Shown piece after piece: positions 7,669-16,868 of a DNA stretch of 64,000 bases (position 1 is the stretch's first letter; every line of letters begins with the position of its first letter). The translations under genes were made by a program, and so were the position numbers. Source of the stretch: Wenjunlia tyrosinilytica (lineage in GTDB: Bacteria; Actinomycetota; Actinomycetes; Streptomycetales; Streptomycetaceae); assembly GCF_014646055.1 (NCBI RefSeq), contig NZ_BMMS01000012.1, positions 62,001 through 126,000 of the forward strand, written 5' to 3'. A model generated the notes under the pieces. The model ran no database searches and was not told where the DNA came from. It saw only the letters and a list, made by a program, of their open reading frames with translations.

Positions 7669-9159
7669 CTAGTCGGTGTAGGCGCCGAACGCCTTGGTGA
7701 AGGCCAGCCGGGACTGGCTGATGCTGCTGCAGGTGGCCTGAGCGGAGTTCTGCGGGCCGCCGTCGCACTCCTTGTCGCGGGTCGAGGACCACATCGACAG
7801 CCAGGCCAGGTTCTTGGACTTGGCGAAGGTGACCAGCTGGTCCGCGTCGTCGACCTTGAAGATCTCCGATGACACGTCGTTGACGCCGATCATCGGGGTG
7901 ACCGCGACGGCCTTCCAGGCGGCGGCGTCGGACAGGCCGAGCACGCCCTTGATCTGGCCGTGCGTGGCGGTGGCCGCGTCGATCGCGAGCTGGCCCATGT
8001 CACCGTCGAACGACGTGCCGTAGTCCATCGCCATGATGTTCACGGCCGAGGTGTCGACGCCGTTCTTCTTGGCGTCGGCGACGAGGTCCACACCGTCCTG
8101 GGTCAGACCGCTGGGCAGGACCGGCAGGGTGAACGAGACCTCCAGGTCCGGGTGGTCCTTCTGGAGCTCGGCGATGGCCCGCGCCCGGCGGGAGTTGGCG
8201 GCCTTGTTCGCCAGCGCGCCGCCCTCGATGTCGAAGTCCACCTTGGTCAGCTTGAACTGGTCGATGACCTTGCCGTAGGCGTCGGCCAGCTCGGAGGGGC
8301 TGCCGCAGACCGTCCCCAGCTCGGAGCCGACGGCCCCGCCGAAGGACACCCGGACGTCTCCACCGGACTTGCGCAGGTCACCGATCCGCGCGGCCACGGC
8401 GTCGGAACCGAGCTCGGTCACGCCGCCCCACTTGGGCGTGCAGCCCCCGCCGGAGGTGATGAAGGCGAGGTTGAACTCCTTGACCCCGGTGGCCTTCGCG
8501 GCGGCCAGCAGGTCGAACGGCGGGAACAGCGAGGTGTCGACGTAGGGTGCGAAGGCCGCCGAGCCGCCGCCCCCGGTGGGGGACGGGGTGGGGGTGGGCG
8601 TCGGCGTCGGCGGCTTGGTCTGGGTGGGGGTGGGCGTGGGCTTCGTGGGGGTGGGGGTGGGCTTGGTGGTGGGGGTGGCCGTCGGCGTGGCGGTGGGGCG
8701 CCCGCTCGGCTCGGGTACGGGTGAGTCGTCGACGGAGCACTTCTCGCCGTCGATACGGCAGTTGACCGGGTCGGCGCCCTTGGCGGCGGCCTTGGTGACA
8801 AAGCCGATCGACACCGACTTGTGGGCCGCGATGGACTTGGTCCACTCCTCCGCGGTCACCGAGACATGCTGCCCGGAGACGGTGGACTTGGCGTTCCACA
8901 GCGTGCCGAGTTCGGTGCCCTGCGGCAGGTCGAACTCCAGCTTCCAGTCCGACAGCGGCTTGTCCGAGTTGTTGGTCACGACGTACTGCGCGGTGTAGCC
9001 ACCGCTCCAGTCGCTGGTCCGGGTGTAGGCGGCGCCGAGCGAGGCGGCCGACGCGGTGCCGGACAGGAGGACCGCGGCACCGGCGGCCACGACGCTGGTC
9101 GCGGTGACCACGCCTATGGCCTTGGCCCTGCGGCTGATGCTCTTGCGGTGGGTACTCAT
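7669..9159 (-). CDS. Secreted CBM2-linker-GH18 glycoside hydrolase (chitinase-like)
   Basis: A 496-residue exported enzyme. A Tat/Sec-like signal peptide with a twin-Arg SRRAKA and cleavage near ASA at residue 38 is followed by a family-2 carbohydrate-binding module (about 40-141, with DWSGGYTAQYVV and a Cys134/Cys141 pair). A Pro/Thr linker (about 145-195) leads to a GH18-like TIM barrel (about 200-496). The barrel keeps the catalytic acid in VDFDIEGG (Glu312), a shortened form of the DxxDxDxE signature. It should act outside the cell on chitin or a related beta-1,4-glycan. It is convergent with the sugar importer. Confidence 0.88.
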   Translation of the reverse strand: MSTHRKSISRRAKAIGVVTATSVVAAGAAVLLSGTASAASLGAAYTRTSDWSGGYTAQYVVTNNSDKPLSDWKLEFDLPQGTELGTLWNAKSTVSGQHVSVTAEEWTKSIAAHKSVSIGFVTKAAAKGADPVNCRIDGEKCSVDDSPVPEPSGRPTATPTATPTTKPTPTPTKPTPTPTQTKPPTPTPTPTPSPTGGGGSAAFAPYVDTSLFPPFDLLAAAKATGVKEFNLAFITSGGGCTPKWGGVTELGSDAVAARIGDLRKSGGDVRVSFGGAVGSELGTVCGSPSELADAYGKVIDQFKLTKVDFDIEGGALANKAANSRRARAIAELQKDHPDLEVSFTLPVLPSGLTQDGVDLVADAKKNGVDTSAVNIMAMDYGTSFDGDMGQLAIDAATATHGQIKGVLGLSDAAAWKAVAVTPMIGVNDVSSEIFKVDDADQLVTFAKSKNLAWLSMWSSTRDKECDGGPQNSAQATCSSISQSRLAFTKAFGAYTD

Positions 9160-9267
9160 GGGCGCCCGTACCTCTTCTTCGTCCGGGTGTGGGGGGTGCG
9201 AGCATCACGCTAGCCCCCGCGGACGGGACGAATTACCTGTTCAGGGCGGTGAGGTCACTTCTTATGG

Positions 9268-9281
9268 CGGGCTTAAGCCCG
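9268..9281. promoter_or_regulatory. 14-bp perfect palindrome upstream of the GH18 gene
   Basis: CGGGCTTAAGCCCG lies 13 bp beyond the histidine kinase stop and about 108 bp upstream of the GH18 start, on the same transcription path. It could be a weak 5-bp hairpin terminator with a TTAA loop, or an operator. The sequence alone does not decide. Confidence 0.4.
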
Positions 9282-9294
9282 TGCTGAAGGAGGG

Positions 9295-10650
9295 TTAACG
9301 GTCGACGCCCTGCGGGGCCTTCGCCTTCTCCCTCCTGCGGCGCATCCGGTGCCCCCGGCGGTCGGGGAGCGCGGTCGGCGGTCCCTGCTGGAGCCACACC
9401 CGGATCTCGGCGCCGCCGAGCACCGAGCGGCCGATGGTGACATCCCCGCCGGTCGACTCCGCGACCCTGCGCACGATGTCCAGGCCGAGCCCGGTGGAGC
9501 CCTCTCCGCCCGCGCCGTGACCGCGCCGCAGCGCCGCCCCCGGGTCCTTGATGCCGGGGCCGGCGTCCGAGACCAGCAGGATCACGGCCTCCTCGCCGGT
9601 GTGCACGTCCACGGAGAAGGCGGTGCCCTCGGGGGTGTGCCGGAAGACGTTGCCGAGCATCGCGTCGAGCGCGGCGACGAGTTCGGGGCGGGCGACGGGT
9701 ACCGGCGTGGAGCGGCCCACGCCCGCCAGGCGCACCTCGCGGCCCTGGTCCTCGGCCAGCGCCGACCAGAACGCCATGCGCTCACGGATGACCTCGGCGG
9801 CGTCACTGGAAAGGCCTGGTCCTGGAGTCTGGTGCCTGGCGGCGCGGATGATCTGGTCGACCTCGCGCTCCAGTTGGGAGACCGCGGCCCTGGTCTGGTC
9901 GGCGGCGGGACCCGCACCGAGCGAGGCGGCGTTGAGGCGCAGCACGGTCAGCGGGGTGCGCAGCCGGTGGGACAGGTCGGCGGCCATCTCCCGTTCGTTC
10001 GCGAGGAGCTGCTTGACCCGGTCGGCCATGGAGTTGAACGCGACGGCGGCCGAGCGCAGTTCGGAGGGACCCGCCTCGGGCACCCGGACGTCGAGGTCGC
10101 CGCGGCCCAGGCCGCGGGCGGCCTCGGCGAGGCTGCGGGCCGGCAGGACCATTCGGCTGCCGAGCCGGTCGGCGACGGCCACCGAGCCGACGATGATCCC
10201 GATGCCGACCCCGGCGAGGACGAGCCAGGCGGTGGCGACACCGCGGGTGACGTCGCTGTCGGGCACGAACACCTCGACGACCGTGATCGCCCCCGAGCCC
10301 ACGGCGAGCGGGTGCAGCAGCGCGTAGCCGCCGCGGACATGGACCCTGGCCGCGCGGCCCATACGGGAGGCAGCGGCAAGGTCGGCGTCCGAGGCGTGCT
10401 GGTGGCCGACGACCGGCTGCTTGGGCAGATGGACGGCGATCTTGGCGTCGCTGGTGGCCACGGCCCGTTTCAGCGAGTCCCGGTCGGTGGTGATCGCCAG
10501 CGCCGAGTCGAGGGCGGAGGCCTGCCGTTCGGCCGCGGTGAACGCCCGGTCGCGGGCCATCTCCTTGACCATGAGACCCAGCGGCAGGGCGAAGGCCAGC
10601 ACCACCATGGCGGTGACGGCCAGCGAGACCTTGACCAGCGCCCACCTCAC
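9295..10650 (-). CDS. Sensor histidine kinase
   Basis: A 451-residue membrane-bound two-component kinase. It has a first transmembrane helix at about residues 5-27, an extracellular sensor of about 110 residues, a second helix at about 140-160, then HAMP. The HisKA box DLSHRLRTPL carries phosphoacceptor His228. The HATPase domain has DAGPGI and GSTGLGLDIVRR. The GTG start at 10650 overlaps the upstream response-regulator stop as GTGA, so translation is coupled and the pair is one operon. The C-terminus is Arg/Lys-rich. The signal is unknown. Confidence 0.92.
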   Translation of the reverse strand: MRWALVKVSLAVTAMVVLAFALPLGLMVKEMARDRAFTAAERQASALDSALAITTDRDSLKRAVATSDAKIAVHLPKQPVVGHQHASDADLAAASRMGRAARVHVRGGYALLHPLAVGSGAITVVEVFVPDSDVTRGVATAWLVLAGVGIGIIVGSVAVADRLGSRMVLPARSLAEAARGLGRGDLDVRVPEAGPSELRSAAVAFNSMADRVKQLLANEREMAADLSHRLRTPLTVLRLNAASLGAGPAADQTRAAVSQLEREVDQIIRAARHQTPGPGLSSDAAEVIRERMAFWSALAEDQGREVRLAGVGRSTPVPVARPELVAALDAMLGNVFRHTPEGTAFSVDVHTGEEAVILLVSDAGPGIKDPGAALRRGHGAGGEGSTGLGLDIVRRVAESTGGDVTIGRSVLGGAEIRVWLQQGPPTALPDRRGHRMRRRREKAKAPQGVDR

Positions 10651-11324
10651 GCCGGGGGCTCCAGCTTCACGCCGACGCCCCGCACCGTGTGGAGGTAGCG
10701 GGGATCGGCCGCGGTCTCTCCGAGTTTGCGGCGCAGCCAGGACAGATGAACGTCGATGGTCTGGTCGTCGCCGTAGGACTGCTGCCACACCTCGGCGAGC
10801 AGTTCCCGGCGCGCCACCACGACGCCGGGGCGGGCGGCGAGGAACGAGAGCAGGTCGAACTCCCTGCGGGTGAGGTCGAGCGCGTTGCCGTCCAGGGTCG
10901 CCTGCCGGCGCAGCAGGTCGATGTGCAGACCGCCGACCCGGAGCAACTGGGCCGCCTCCGAGCCGCGCGAGCGGCGCAGCACGGCCGCCATGCGGGCGCT
11001 CAGGTGCTCCACGGAGAACGGTTTTACCAGGTAGTCGTCGGCGCCGGCGTTGAGCAGGCTGACGATTCCGGCCTCGTCGTCCCTGGCCGTGGCGATGATC
11101 ACGGGGACGTCGGTGATCCCCCGCAGCATCTTCAGCGCCTCGGCTCCGTCGAGATCGGGCAGCCCAAGATCAAGGATGACCAGGTCGAATCCGACCTGGG
11201 CCACCTCACGCAGCGCCTCGAGGGCGGTGCCGACGCTGCGCACGGTGTGCGACGCCTCGGTGAGATGGCGGATCAGGGCCGAGCGGACGAACGGATCGTC
11301 CTCGACCACCAGCACACTTGCCAT
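10647..11324 (-). CDS. OmpR/PhoB-family response regulator
   Basis: A 225-residue DNA-binding regulator. The receiver domain (about 1-115) has acidic residues in VEDD, phosphoacceptor Asp52 in VILDLGLP, and the conserved Lys101 in DDYLVKPF. The C-terminal winged helix (about 128-222) contains LTRREFDLLSFLA and the recognition-helix region IDVHLSWLRRKLGE. The start MASVLVVEDD at 11324 fits the family; a longer frame upstream adds a low-quality extension. It is cognate to the adjacent kinase and divergent from a small exported protein at 11367 that may be a target. Confidence 0.93.
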   Translation of the reverse strand: MASVLVVEDDPFVRSALIRHLTEASHTVRSVGTALEALREVAQVGFDLVILDLGLPDLDGAEALKMLRGITDVPVIIATARDDEAGIVSLLNAGADDYLVKPFSVEHLSARMAAVLRRSRGSEAAQLLRVGGLHIDLLRRQATLDGNALDLTRREFDLLSFLAARPGVVVARRELLAEVWQQSYGDDQTIDVHLSWLRRKLGETAADPRYLHTVRGVGVKLEPPA

Positions 11325-11366
11325 GGCCCGACACCGTACGCCATACGGGTGGTGCACTATGTGCTG

Positions 11367-11909
11367 ATGCGTCGAGGAGTAATACATACCGGAGCGTGGC
11401 TGGCGGCGACGACAGCCGCTGTCGCGCTGTCGTGGTTCGGGGTCCACTCGGTGCTGGCGGGTACCGCCTACGACCCGCCGCGAGCCGTGGCCACCACGGG
11501 CGGGCGGTCGCCGGACTCGGCGAGCTCCAAGCCGCTCCCCCCGGCCTCGCCGTCCGCGAGCCGCAAGGCGGGTTCGTCCCCGTCACCGTCGGCCCCCGTC
11601 ACGCCGAGCCGCCGCGGCTCGTTGGGCGATGTCGCGAACAGCCCGACGAACACGCCCAAGCAGAGCTCCTCCCCGGACGCCGACTGGGGCGACGTCAAGA
11701 GCTACACGGTCTCCGGCGGCCGGGTGGCGTTCGATCTGGGCGGGAGCACCGGCAAGCTGGTCTCCGCCACCCCGGACTCGGGATGGCGGATGAAGGTGTG
11801 GAACGAACCGGCCTGGATCAGGGTGGACTTCACCGAGGGCGGCACGACGTCGTCGGTCTTCTGCACCTGGAACGGCCACCCCCCGACGGTGGACACCTGG
11901 CACTCGTAG
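11367..11909 (+). CDS. Small secreted or membrane-anchored protein, 180 aa
   Basis: An N-terminal hydrophobic segment (about residues 8-30, GAWLAATTAAVALSWFGVHS) suggests a signal peptide or membrane anchor. A Ser/Pro/Ala-rich linker (about 35-105) follows, then a compact C-terminal domain with VAFDLGGSTGKLVSATPDSG, a Cys and several Trp. This looks like a small extracellular beta domain. There is no recognisable RBS; GTG 11361 is an alternative start. It is divergent from the two-component operon, separated by only 42 bp, so they may share control. Family not recognised. Confidence 0.75.
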   Translation: MRRGVIHTGAWLAATTAAVALSWFGVHSVLAGTAYDPPRAVATTGGRSPDSASSKPLPPASPSASRKAGSSPSPSAPVTPSRRGSLGDVANSPTNTPKQSSSPDADWGDVKSYTVSGGRVAFDLGGSTGKLVSATPDSGWRMKVWNEPAWIRVDFTEGGTTSSVFCTWNGHPPTVDTWHS

Positions 11910-11916
11910 GCCGCAG

Positions 11917-11937
11917 GCGCCCGGTTCCCCCGGGCGC
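11917..11937. terminator. Hairpin terminator between convergent genes
   Basis: A perfect 8-bp GCGCCCGG/CCGGGCGC stem with a 5-nt loop, in the 32-bp gap between the small secreted protein gene and the convergent TPR regulator. Confidence 0.75.
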
Positions 11938-11941
11938 ACGG

Positions 11942-13435
11942 TCAGGCCGGGATGCCGGAGCCCCGGCTCGTTTCCTCGTAGGCGTCGAGGAACGCGGCCA
12001 CGTCGTGGTTGGCGCGGTGGGCGGTCAGGGTTCGGGCGGTGGCGCCGATCATGCCGCGGATTCGGGACGAGTTGACCTGGTCGAGCAGGCCCAGGACGCG
12101 TCGGCCCTGGTGGGCGGCCTCGACCACCTCTCCTCGGCCGGTCAGGTCGTGTGCCAGCTCCGCGGTGAACAGGGCGATATTGCGCACGAAGTGGCCGTCC
12201 TGGAATTCCACCGCCCGCCGAGCGTGCTCGGCCGCGCGCTCATAGTCGCCCAGCGCCGACCAGCACTGCGCCTCGAGCCCGGCGAGCTCGCCGGGGCCGA
12301 AGAACGACATCCACTCCGGGTCGCGGTCGCCGGGGCCCTTGTCGAACTGGCGGTGGGCGTGCTTCAGGGCCCTTTCGCACGAGGAGCGGTCCCGCAGTCC
12401 CGCCCAGCCCCCGGCCTCTCGCAGCGACAGCAGGGACATCAGCCGCGGGGACGAGAGCTTCTTGGCGGCCTGCCGCGCCGCCTGGGCGGCCCGCACGGCC
12501 TCGCGGGGACGGCCCGCGTCACGGGCGAGGAAGGCCGTGTTGCAGAAGGCGTGCGCCTCGAGCGCCGGGTCGCCCGCCATCCGCGCGGTGGACAGGGCCT
12601 CGGCGTAGTACGAGCGCGCGTCGTCGAGGCGGCCGCAGTCATGGGCGAGCCATCCCACGGAGATGGCCAGTTCGCCCGCGCCCGAGTGCAGCAGGCCCGC
12701 GACCCGGGGGTCGTAGGAGCCCTCGTCGAGCAGGAGGTAGGCGGTGCGCAGCGAGCGCCCGGCCTGCCGGTACAGCGCGTCGGCGCCGTGCCGGTCGTCG
12801 AGGACCCGGATCTGGCGGACGGCCTCTTCCACGGCCCGCGCCTCCCTTCTGCCGACTCGCCGGGGCACTCCTCGGGCCCTCGGGAGCACGGGAGGCGGCG
12901 CCGCGGCCGGCGGCTCGGGCAGGGGTGCCGCCGCGGCCGGCCGCTCCAGCGAGAGGGCGGCGGTGATCGCCGCGGGACCGCCGGTCATGAACGCGCGACG
13001 GAGCACGTCGCTCTCCTCGTCGTACAGGTCGAAGTCGGCTGGTCCGCCCTCGTGGACGCCACCCTCGGGGTTCCCACCGAGCAGCCAGGGCTGCGGACGT
13101 GGCACGACCGGTCCGCACGGAACCACGAGGCCGGGTCCCACGGGGCCGTCGACCCATCTTCCCCGGACCTTCTCGCGTGGGGCGAAGCCGAGGTCCTGAA
13201 GAGAGTTGCCCGGGAACATGTGCCGAAACACACGCTCGTACGCGTAGTTGGGGCACTTGATCTCCCCGGACTCCACACGTCCGACGTACCGGGCGTCACA
13301 GGAGACCTGTTCGCCGATCTCTCGTGCCGCCCGGCGCACCGCCGAGGCGAACTCGTTGGGGGACAGGTCCCCTCTGAGCGCGCGGAAAGCGGTGTTCGGT
13401 ACTGGCCCCGGTCGCGGGTCTCGAGGAAGCGCCAT
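11942..13435 (-). CDS. XRE/TPR-type developmental-style regulator, 497 aa
   Basis: The N-terminal region (about residues 20-75, SPNEFASAVRRAAREIG ... CDARYVGRVESGEI) resembles the atypical helix-turn-helix of Streptomyces regulators that carry a C-terminal helical TPR array. A Pro/Ala-rich linker follows, then TPR-like helices from about residue 190 to the end (DARSYYAEALSTARMAGDPALEAHA and similar). NsdA, a negative regulator of development and antibiotic production, has this general layout, but I cannot say this is its orthologue. The start MALPRD at 13435 is preceded by an AGGGGG. It is divergent from a small gene at 13684. Confidence 0.8.
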   Translation of the reverse strand: MALPRDPRPGPVPNTAFRALRGDLSPNEFASAVRRAAREIGEQVSCDARYVGRVESGEIKCPNYAYERVFRHMFPGNSLQDLGFAPREKVRGRWVDGPVGPGLVVPCGPVVPRPQPWLLGGNPEGGVHEGGPADFDLYDEESDVLRRAFMTGGPAAITAALSLERPAAAAPLPEPPAAAPPPVLPRARGVPRRVGRREARAVEEAVRQIRVLDDRHGADALYRQAGRSLRTAYLLLDEGSYDPRVAGLLHSGAGELAISVGWLAHDCGRLDDARSYYAEALSTARMAGDPALEAHAFCNTAFLARDAGRPREAVRAAQAARQAAKKLSSPRLMSLLSLREAGGWAGLRDRSSCERALKHAHRQFDKGPGDRDPEWMSFFGPGELAGLEAQCWSALGDYERAAEHARRAVEFQDGHFVRNIALFTAELAHDLTGRGEVVEAAHQGRRVLGLLDQVNSSRIRGMIGATARTLTAHRANHDVAAFLDAYEETSRGSGIPA

Positions 13436-13683
13436 CGCCGCACCCCCTAATTGCCGCTGGGCCGACGGCCGTTGCCGAGGACCCATCGCCGTTGGGTAGC
13501 GCGACGAAGGTACCGGCTCCACGTCGGGGGTTACCCGGAGTTCGACCACAAAAGGGACAAGTCGTACCCGATCTGCTATGAAATGCCATCCCTTAGGCGG
13601 TCCGTGCCCGTGGCTGTTGACGGGTTCGCGCGTTGAACACCGCACCAGGCGATCCGCGCCCGACAGGCAGGAGGACGGTTTCC

Positions 13684-14079
13684 GTGAGTCCCAGGACGTC
13701 GTACATGACATCGGCATGGCTCGGTCGCACGTCGGCGCAGGGGGCGCCCCCCTGCGACCTGGTCACGGTCCCGGCCCGGCAGGGACTCGAGGCGGTGGAC
13801 ATCCTGAGGATGCGTACGGCGGTGGGGCCGGTGCTGCACGACCGCGCCGCGGACACGCTCGGCTTCGTCGTCCCCGAGGGCACCGCGGAACGCTGGGACC
13901 TTCCGGGCAGCTCCTGTTCGGTCACCTGTCCCCAGCCGATGCTCGCGGGGCTGCCTCCGGGCTCCTCGACGGGGTGGCTGCTGCCTCCGAATGTCGCGGC
14001 CCCGTACACCGATCCCGTCCAGCTGCGGGACGCGCTGGGGCTGGCCGCGGTGACCCTGGCGGCGGCCGACGGCCTCTGA
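13684..14079 (+). CDS. Hypothetical protein, 131 aa
   Basis: A small soluble protein. GTG 13684 (VSPRTSYMTSAW) is preferred because AGGAGG lies about 9 nt upstream; the longer frame from TTG 13633 lacks an RBS. It contains VLHDRAADTLGFVVPEGTAERWDLPG and two Cys in SSCSVTCPQPM. This region resembles the N-terminal part of small Streptomyces proteins related to the bifunctional primase/polymerase fold, as in the gene at 21781. No catalytic residues can be assigned. It is divergent from the TPR regulator, a neighbour pairing that may be functional. Confidence 0.72.
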   Translation: MSPRTSYMTSAWLGRTSAQGAPPCDLVTVPARQGLEAVDILRMRTAVGPVLHDRAADTLGFVVPEGTAERWDLPGSSCSVTCPQPMLAGLPPGSSTGWLLPPNVAAPYTDPVQLRDALGLAAVTLAAADGL

Positions 14080-14278
14080 GCCGCCCATGCCCGCGCGGGA
14101 GCGGAGCCGTCCCGGCGCATCCGCCCCGACCAGGCTCCTGATCACCGACCCCGCCGTGCCGCGCGGCCGGTGCTTCGGCAATGTGCTGCTCCTCGCCGGG
14201 CATACGGAGCTTCCCGTCCCCGAGCCGACCCGGCGGGTGGCCGCGGGCCCCTTCCCCGGGCGGGTGGAGCACGGCCGG

Positions 14279-14875
14279 TCAGCCCTCCAGGTGCGCCGTG
14301 TCGTTCCACCGCTCCAGCGCGGGCTGATCGTAGGACCATCCGAGCACCGACAGCGCGGCGGGGGCCAGTGGCATCGCGGCGCCCCTGGCGGGGCCGAGGC
14401 CCAGCCAACGGGCGGCGAGCGTCCTGGAGAAGTGGCCGTGCGAGAAGACCAGCACATCGCGGTCGCCGCCGCGGACCCACTCGACGACCTTGTCCGCGCG
14501 GGCCGCCACGTCCTCCAGCCGCTCCCCGCCGGGAACGCCGTCCCGCCAGATCATCCACCCCGGCCGCTCGGTCCTGATCTCCTCCGTCGTCCTGCCCTCG
14601 TACTCGCCGTAGTCCCACTCGGCGAGCGTGTCCCAGGGCTCGCAGCGGTCGCCGAACCCGGCCAGCCGGCAGGTCTCGGTGGCCCGCACACGCGGGCTGG
14701 TCCTGACCACCGCGTCCTTGAGGCCGTTCCACGGGGCGCCCTCGAGCCGCTCACCCAGCAGGCGGACGGTGCGCCGCCCCTCCTCGGTGAGCGGGATGTC
14801 GGTGCGCCCGGTGTGCTGGTTGGACAGCGACCACTGGGTCTGCCCATGGCGTACCAGGATGACGCGCGCCGGCAT
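14279..14875 (-). CDS. Histidine phosphatase family protein (phosphoglycerate mutase-like)
   Basis: A 198-residue cytoplasmic phosphatase. The catalytic [10 protein letters not shown] at the N-terminus carries the phospho-His, and a second His appears in [11 protein letters not shown] near residue 146. [11 protein letters not shown] and [14 protein letters not shown] are typical of the branch-1 family. The substrate is undefined; acid phosphatase or phosphoglycerate mutase-like labels are common for such proteins. It lies 21 bp downstream of the TetR gene on the same strand, so the two are probably co-transcribed. The 200 bp between this gene and the one ending at 14079 show no convincing gene. 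Confidence 0.9.
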   Translation of the reverse strand: MPARVILVRHGQTQWSLSNQHTGRTDIPLTEEGRRTVRLLGERLEGAPWNGLKDAVVRTSPRVRATETCRLAGFGDRCEPWDTLAEWDYGEYEGRTTEEIRTERPGWMIWRDGVPGGERLEDVAARADKVVEWVRGGDRDVLVFSHGHFSRTLAARWLGLGPARGAAMPLAPAALSVLGWSYDQPALERWNDTAHLEG

Positions 14876-14896
14876 GTCCCACCTCCGATGTCGGGA

Positions 14897-15580
14897 TCAG
14901 CCGACTGCCCGGCTGCTCCCGCCATGATCCATCACACCGGCTCCGGCGGCTCGGGCGGCTTCGTCGCGCGGACCCTCCACGAGCCCGTCGAGCAGGGCCT
15001 CCAGGCCGTACTGGAACTGGGGTTCACCGCCGGGCGGGCACCGCTCCGTGCCGTCGCCCCCGTACCTCGCCCGGTCGGCGCCGCGTGCCGCCCACCGGGC
15101 GACACCGAGGGTGTACTGCATGAGCGCCATCTGCGCCCGCGAGGCGTCGGCGGGGCCGAGGCCGCAGCGGCGCAGCAGGCCGACCATGTGCTCGACGCCC
15201 GCTGACGCGGCGTCGCAGCGCTCGGGCCGCCCGATGAGCAGCTCGATGACGGAGGGGTGCTCCGCGAAGAGCCGGTAGACGGCGATACAGGACTCGCGCA
15301 ACTGCTCGCGGGGGCTGCCTTCCGCGCCGACGGGCTGGTAGCGGGCGAGGAGCCGTTCGCGCGCGGCGTCGAAGAGCTCCTCCTTGCCCTGGAAATAGGT
15401 GTAGAGGGCCATCGCTCCGACCCCGAGCTCCTGGGCGAGGGCGCGCATGGTGAAGGCACCGACGCCCTCGCCGTCGAGCAGGCGCAGGGCCGACTCGATG
15501 ATGAGCTCGCGGTTGAGCGAATTGCGTGGTGCGCGGCGCCGTGGGGAGCGGGCCGGTTCCATATGTGTCATGGCGGACAC
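14897..15580 (-). CDS. TetR/AcrR-family transcriptional regulator
   Basis: A 227-residue regulator with an N-terminal TetR helix-turn-helix (about residues 20-66: LNRELIIESALRLLDGEGV, then GVGAMALYTYFQGKEEL). A C-terminal all-helical ligand domain follows with the TetR_C-like stretch around LLARYQPVGAEGSPREQLRES. GTG 15580 gives MSAMTHMEP; shorter starts are possible. It is divergent from the PAP2-type membrane protein gene, and a near-palindromic GTAC-rich site lies between them. It probably represses itself and perhaps that gene; the ligand is unknown. Confidence 0.9.
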   Translation of the reverse strand: MSAMTHMEPARSPRRRAPRNSLNRELIIESALRLLDGEGVGAFTMRALAQELGVGAMALYTYFQGKEELFDAARERLLARYQPVGAEGSPREQLRESCIAVYRLFAEHPSVIELLIGRPERCDAASAGVEHMVGLLRRCGLGPADASRAQMALMQYTLGVARWAARGADRARYGGDGTERCPPGGEPQFQYGLEALLDGLVEGPRDEAARAAGAGVMDHGGSSRAVG

Positions 15581-15760
15581 CGAGGGGGAGTGCGGCGCCG
15601 GGTTCGCCGAGGCGGGGACAGCGGTCCTGGCGACCCCGCGTTGCGCCGAGGGGTGAGTGAGCGGATACTGCCCGGTCCGACCTGCGAGAAGATGACCTGG
15701 GGACGGCTGGAGGATGAAATGATTGGCGCGAATCTCTGGGGTCGGTCCGTGCTCTCCTTA

Positions 15761-15773
15761 GCGTACGTCGTAC
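15761..15773. promoter_or_regulatory. Candidate TetR-type operator
   Basis: CGTACGTCGTACG is two CGTACG palindromes flanking a single T, so it reads almost the same on both strands. It lies 180 bp upstream of the TetR gene and 75 bp upstream of the PAP2-type gene, where an operator for the divergent pair is expected. Assignment is by position only. Confidence 0.5.
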
Positions 15774-15848
15774 GGTAGAGGTTCGACGTTCGCCATACAG
15801 GACGTTCGCGTTCACAGCTTCACAGCCGAACCTGGGGGATTTCCTGCC

Positions 15849-16832
15849 GTGTCCATAGCCGTGCCTCGTCAGAGGGCCGACGGGAGCACGCCGAGCAAGC
15901 GGGGCGACTCCGAGGAACCGGGCATATCGGGGCCGGCGCGCCGCCTGCGCTGGTGGACCGAACTACTCCTGATCGGCGCCCTGTACGGGGCGTACTCCTT
16001 CGGACGGCTCCTGGCCAGGGGCGACGTCTCCACGGCCCTCGACCACGGCAAGCGGATCCTGCACGTCGAGCGCGTCCTGCGCCTGGACATGGAACGGGCC
16101 CTCAACGGCCTGCTCACCCACAGCACCGCCGTCGGCGTGGCCTGCGACTTCGCCTACGCGGCCCTGCACTACCTGGTGACCCCCGCGGTCCTGCTGTGGA
16201 TGTGGCACCGGCGCCAGAAGCACTACAGCGCCGTCCGCACCTGGCTCGCGATATCCACCGTCCTGGGCCTCGTCGGGTTCACTCTGATGCCGACGGCGCC
16301 GCCGCGGCTGCTGGAGCGCTCCTACGGGTTCGTGGACTCCATGGCCCAGTACGCCTCGTTCGGCTGGTGGGGCAGCGAGGCCAGCGCGCCGCGCGGACTG
16401 GGCGGGATGACCAACCAGTACGCGGCCATGCCGAGCCTGCACGTCGGCTGGGCGCTGTGGTGCGGAGTGCTGCTGTGGCGGTACGGGCGCTCCCCCGCGG
16501 TCCGGGTGCTCGGTGTGCTGTATCCGCTGGTCATCACCTTCGTGGTGATGGCGACCGCCAACCACTACCTGCTCGACGCGGTCGCCGGAGCGGCGGTCAT
16601 GGGCATCGGCGCGCTGCTGGCCCGCCCGGCGATGCGGCTCGCCGACCGGCTGCGGAGCACGTGGGACGCATGCCGCGGCGGCAACGCCGCCGGTGACGGG
16701 CCGTCGCGGCACGGGACCGCCGCGGTCATCCCGCTCCAGAGCCACCGCCGCGTCCCCGGTCCCCGGCAGGAACCGGCACTCGATCCCGACCTCGGCACCG
16801 GCATCGAACCGGGCTCCGCCGTGGGCTCCTGA
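15849..16832 (+). CDS. PAP2-superfamily membrane protein (AUR1/inositolphosphotransferase-like)
   Basis: A 327-residue integral membrane protein with about six hydrophobic segments between residues 38 and 270. The PAP2-type motifs are PSLHVGW (about residue 197) and NHYLLDAVAG (about residue 238), with the catalytic His residues on the outer face. The classical first KxxxxxxRP motif is not evident, which is characteristic of the AUR1-like subgroup that transfers phospho-head groups between lipids. The C-terminal 60 residues are charged and disordered. It begins with GTG 15849 and is divergent from the TetR gene. Confidence 0.85.
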   Translation: MSIAVPRQRADGSTPSKRGDSEEPGISGPARRLRWWTELLLIGALYGAYSFGRLLARGDVSTALDHGKRILHVERVLRLDMERALNGLLTHSTAVGVACDFAYAALHYLVTPAVLLWMWHRRQKHYSAVRTWLAISTVLGLVGFTLMPTAPPRLLERSYGFVDSMAQYASFGWWGSEASAPRGLGGMTNQYAAMPSLHVGWALWCGVLLWRYGRSPAVRVLGVLYPLVITFVVMATANHYLLDAVAGAAVMGIGALLARPAMRLADRLRSTWDACRGGNAAGDGPSRHGTAAVIPLQSHRRVPGPRQEPALDPDLGTGIEPGSAVGS

Positions 16833-16868
16833 CCCCCGCTGTCACACCGAGGTGCGAGACTGCGGCGC

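Noticed and set aside
7451-7672. Small ORF with RBS-like sequence after the importer operon
   Set aside because: It spans two strong terminator hairpins and its product is Arg/Gly/Pro-rich without homology.
14087-15205. Plus-strand frame opposite the histidine phosphatase and TetR genes
   Set aside because: Both minus-strand genes have diagnostic motifs; this frame does not.
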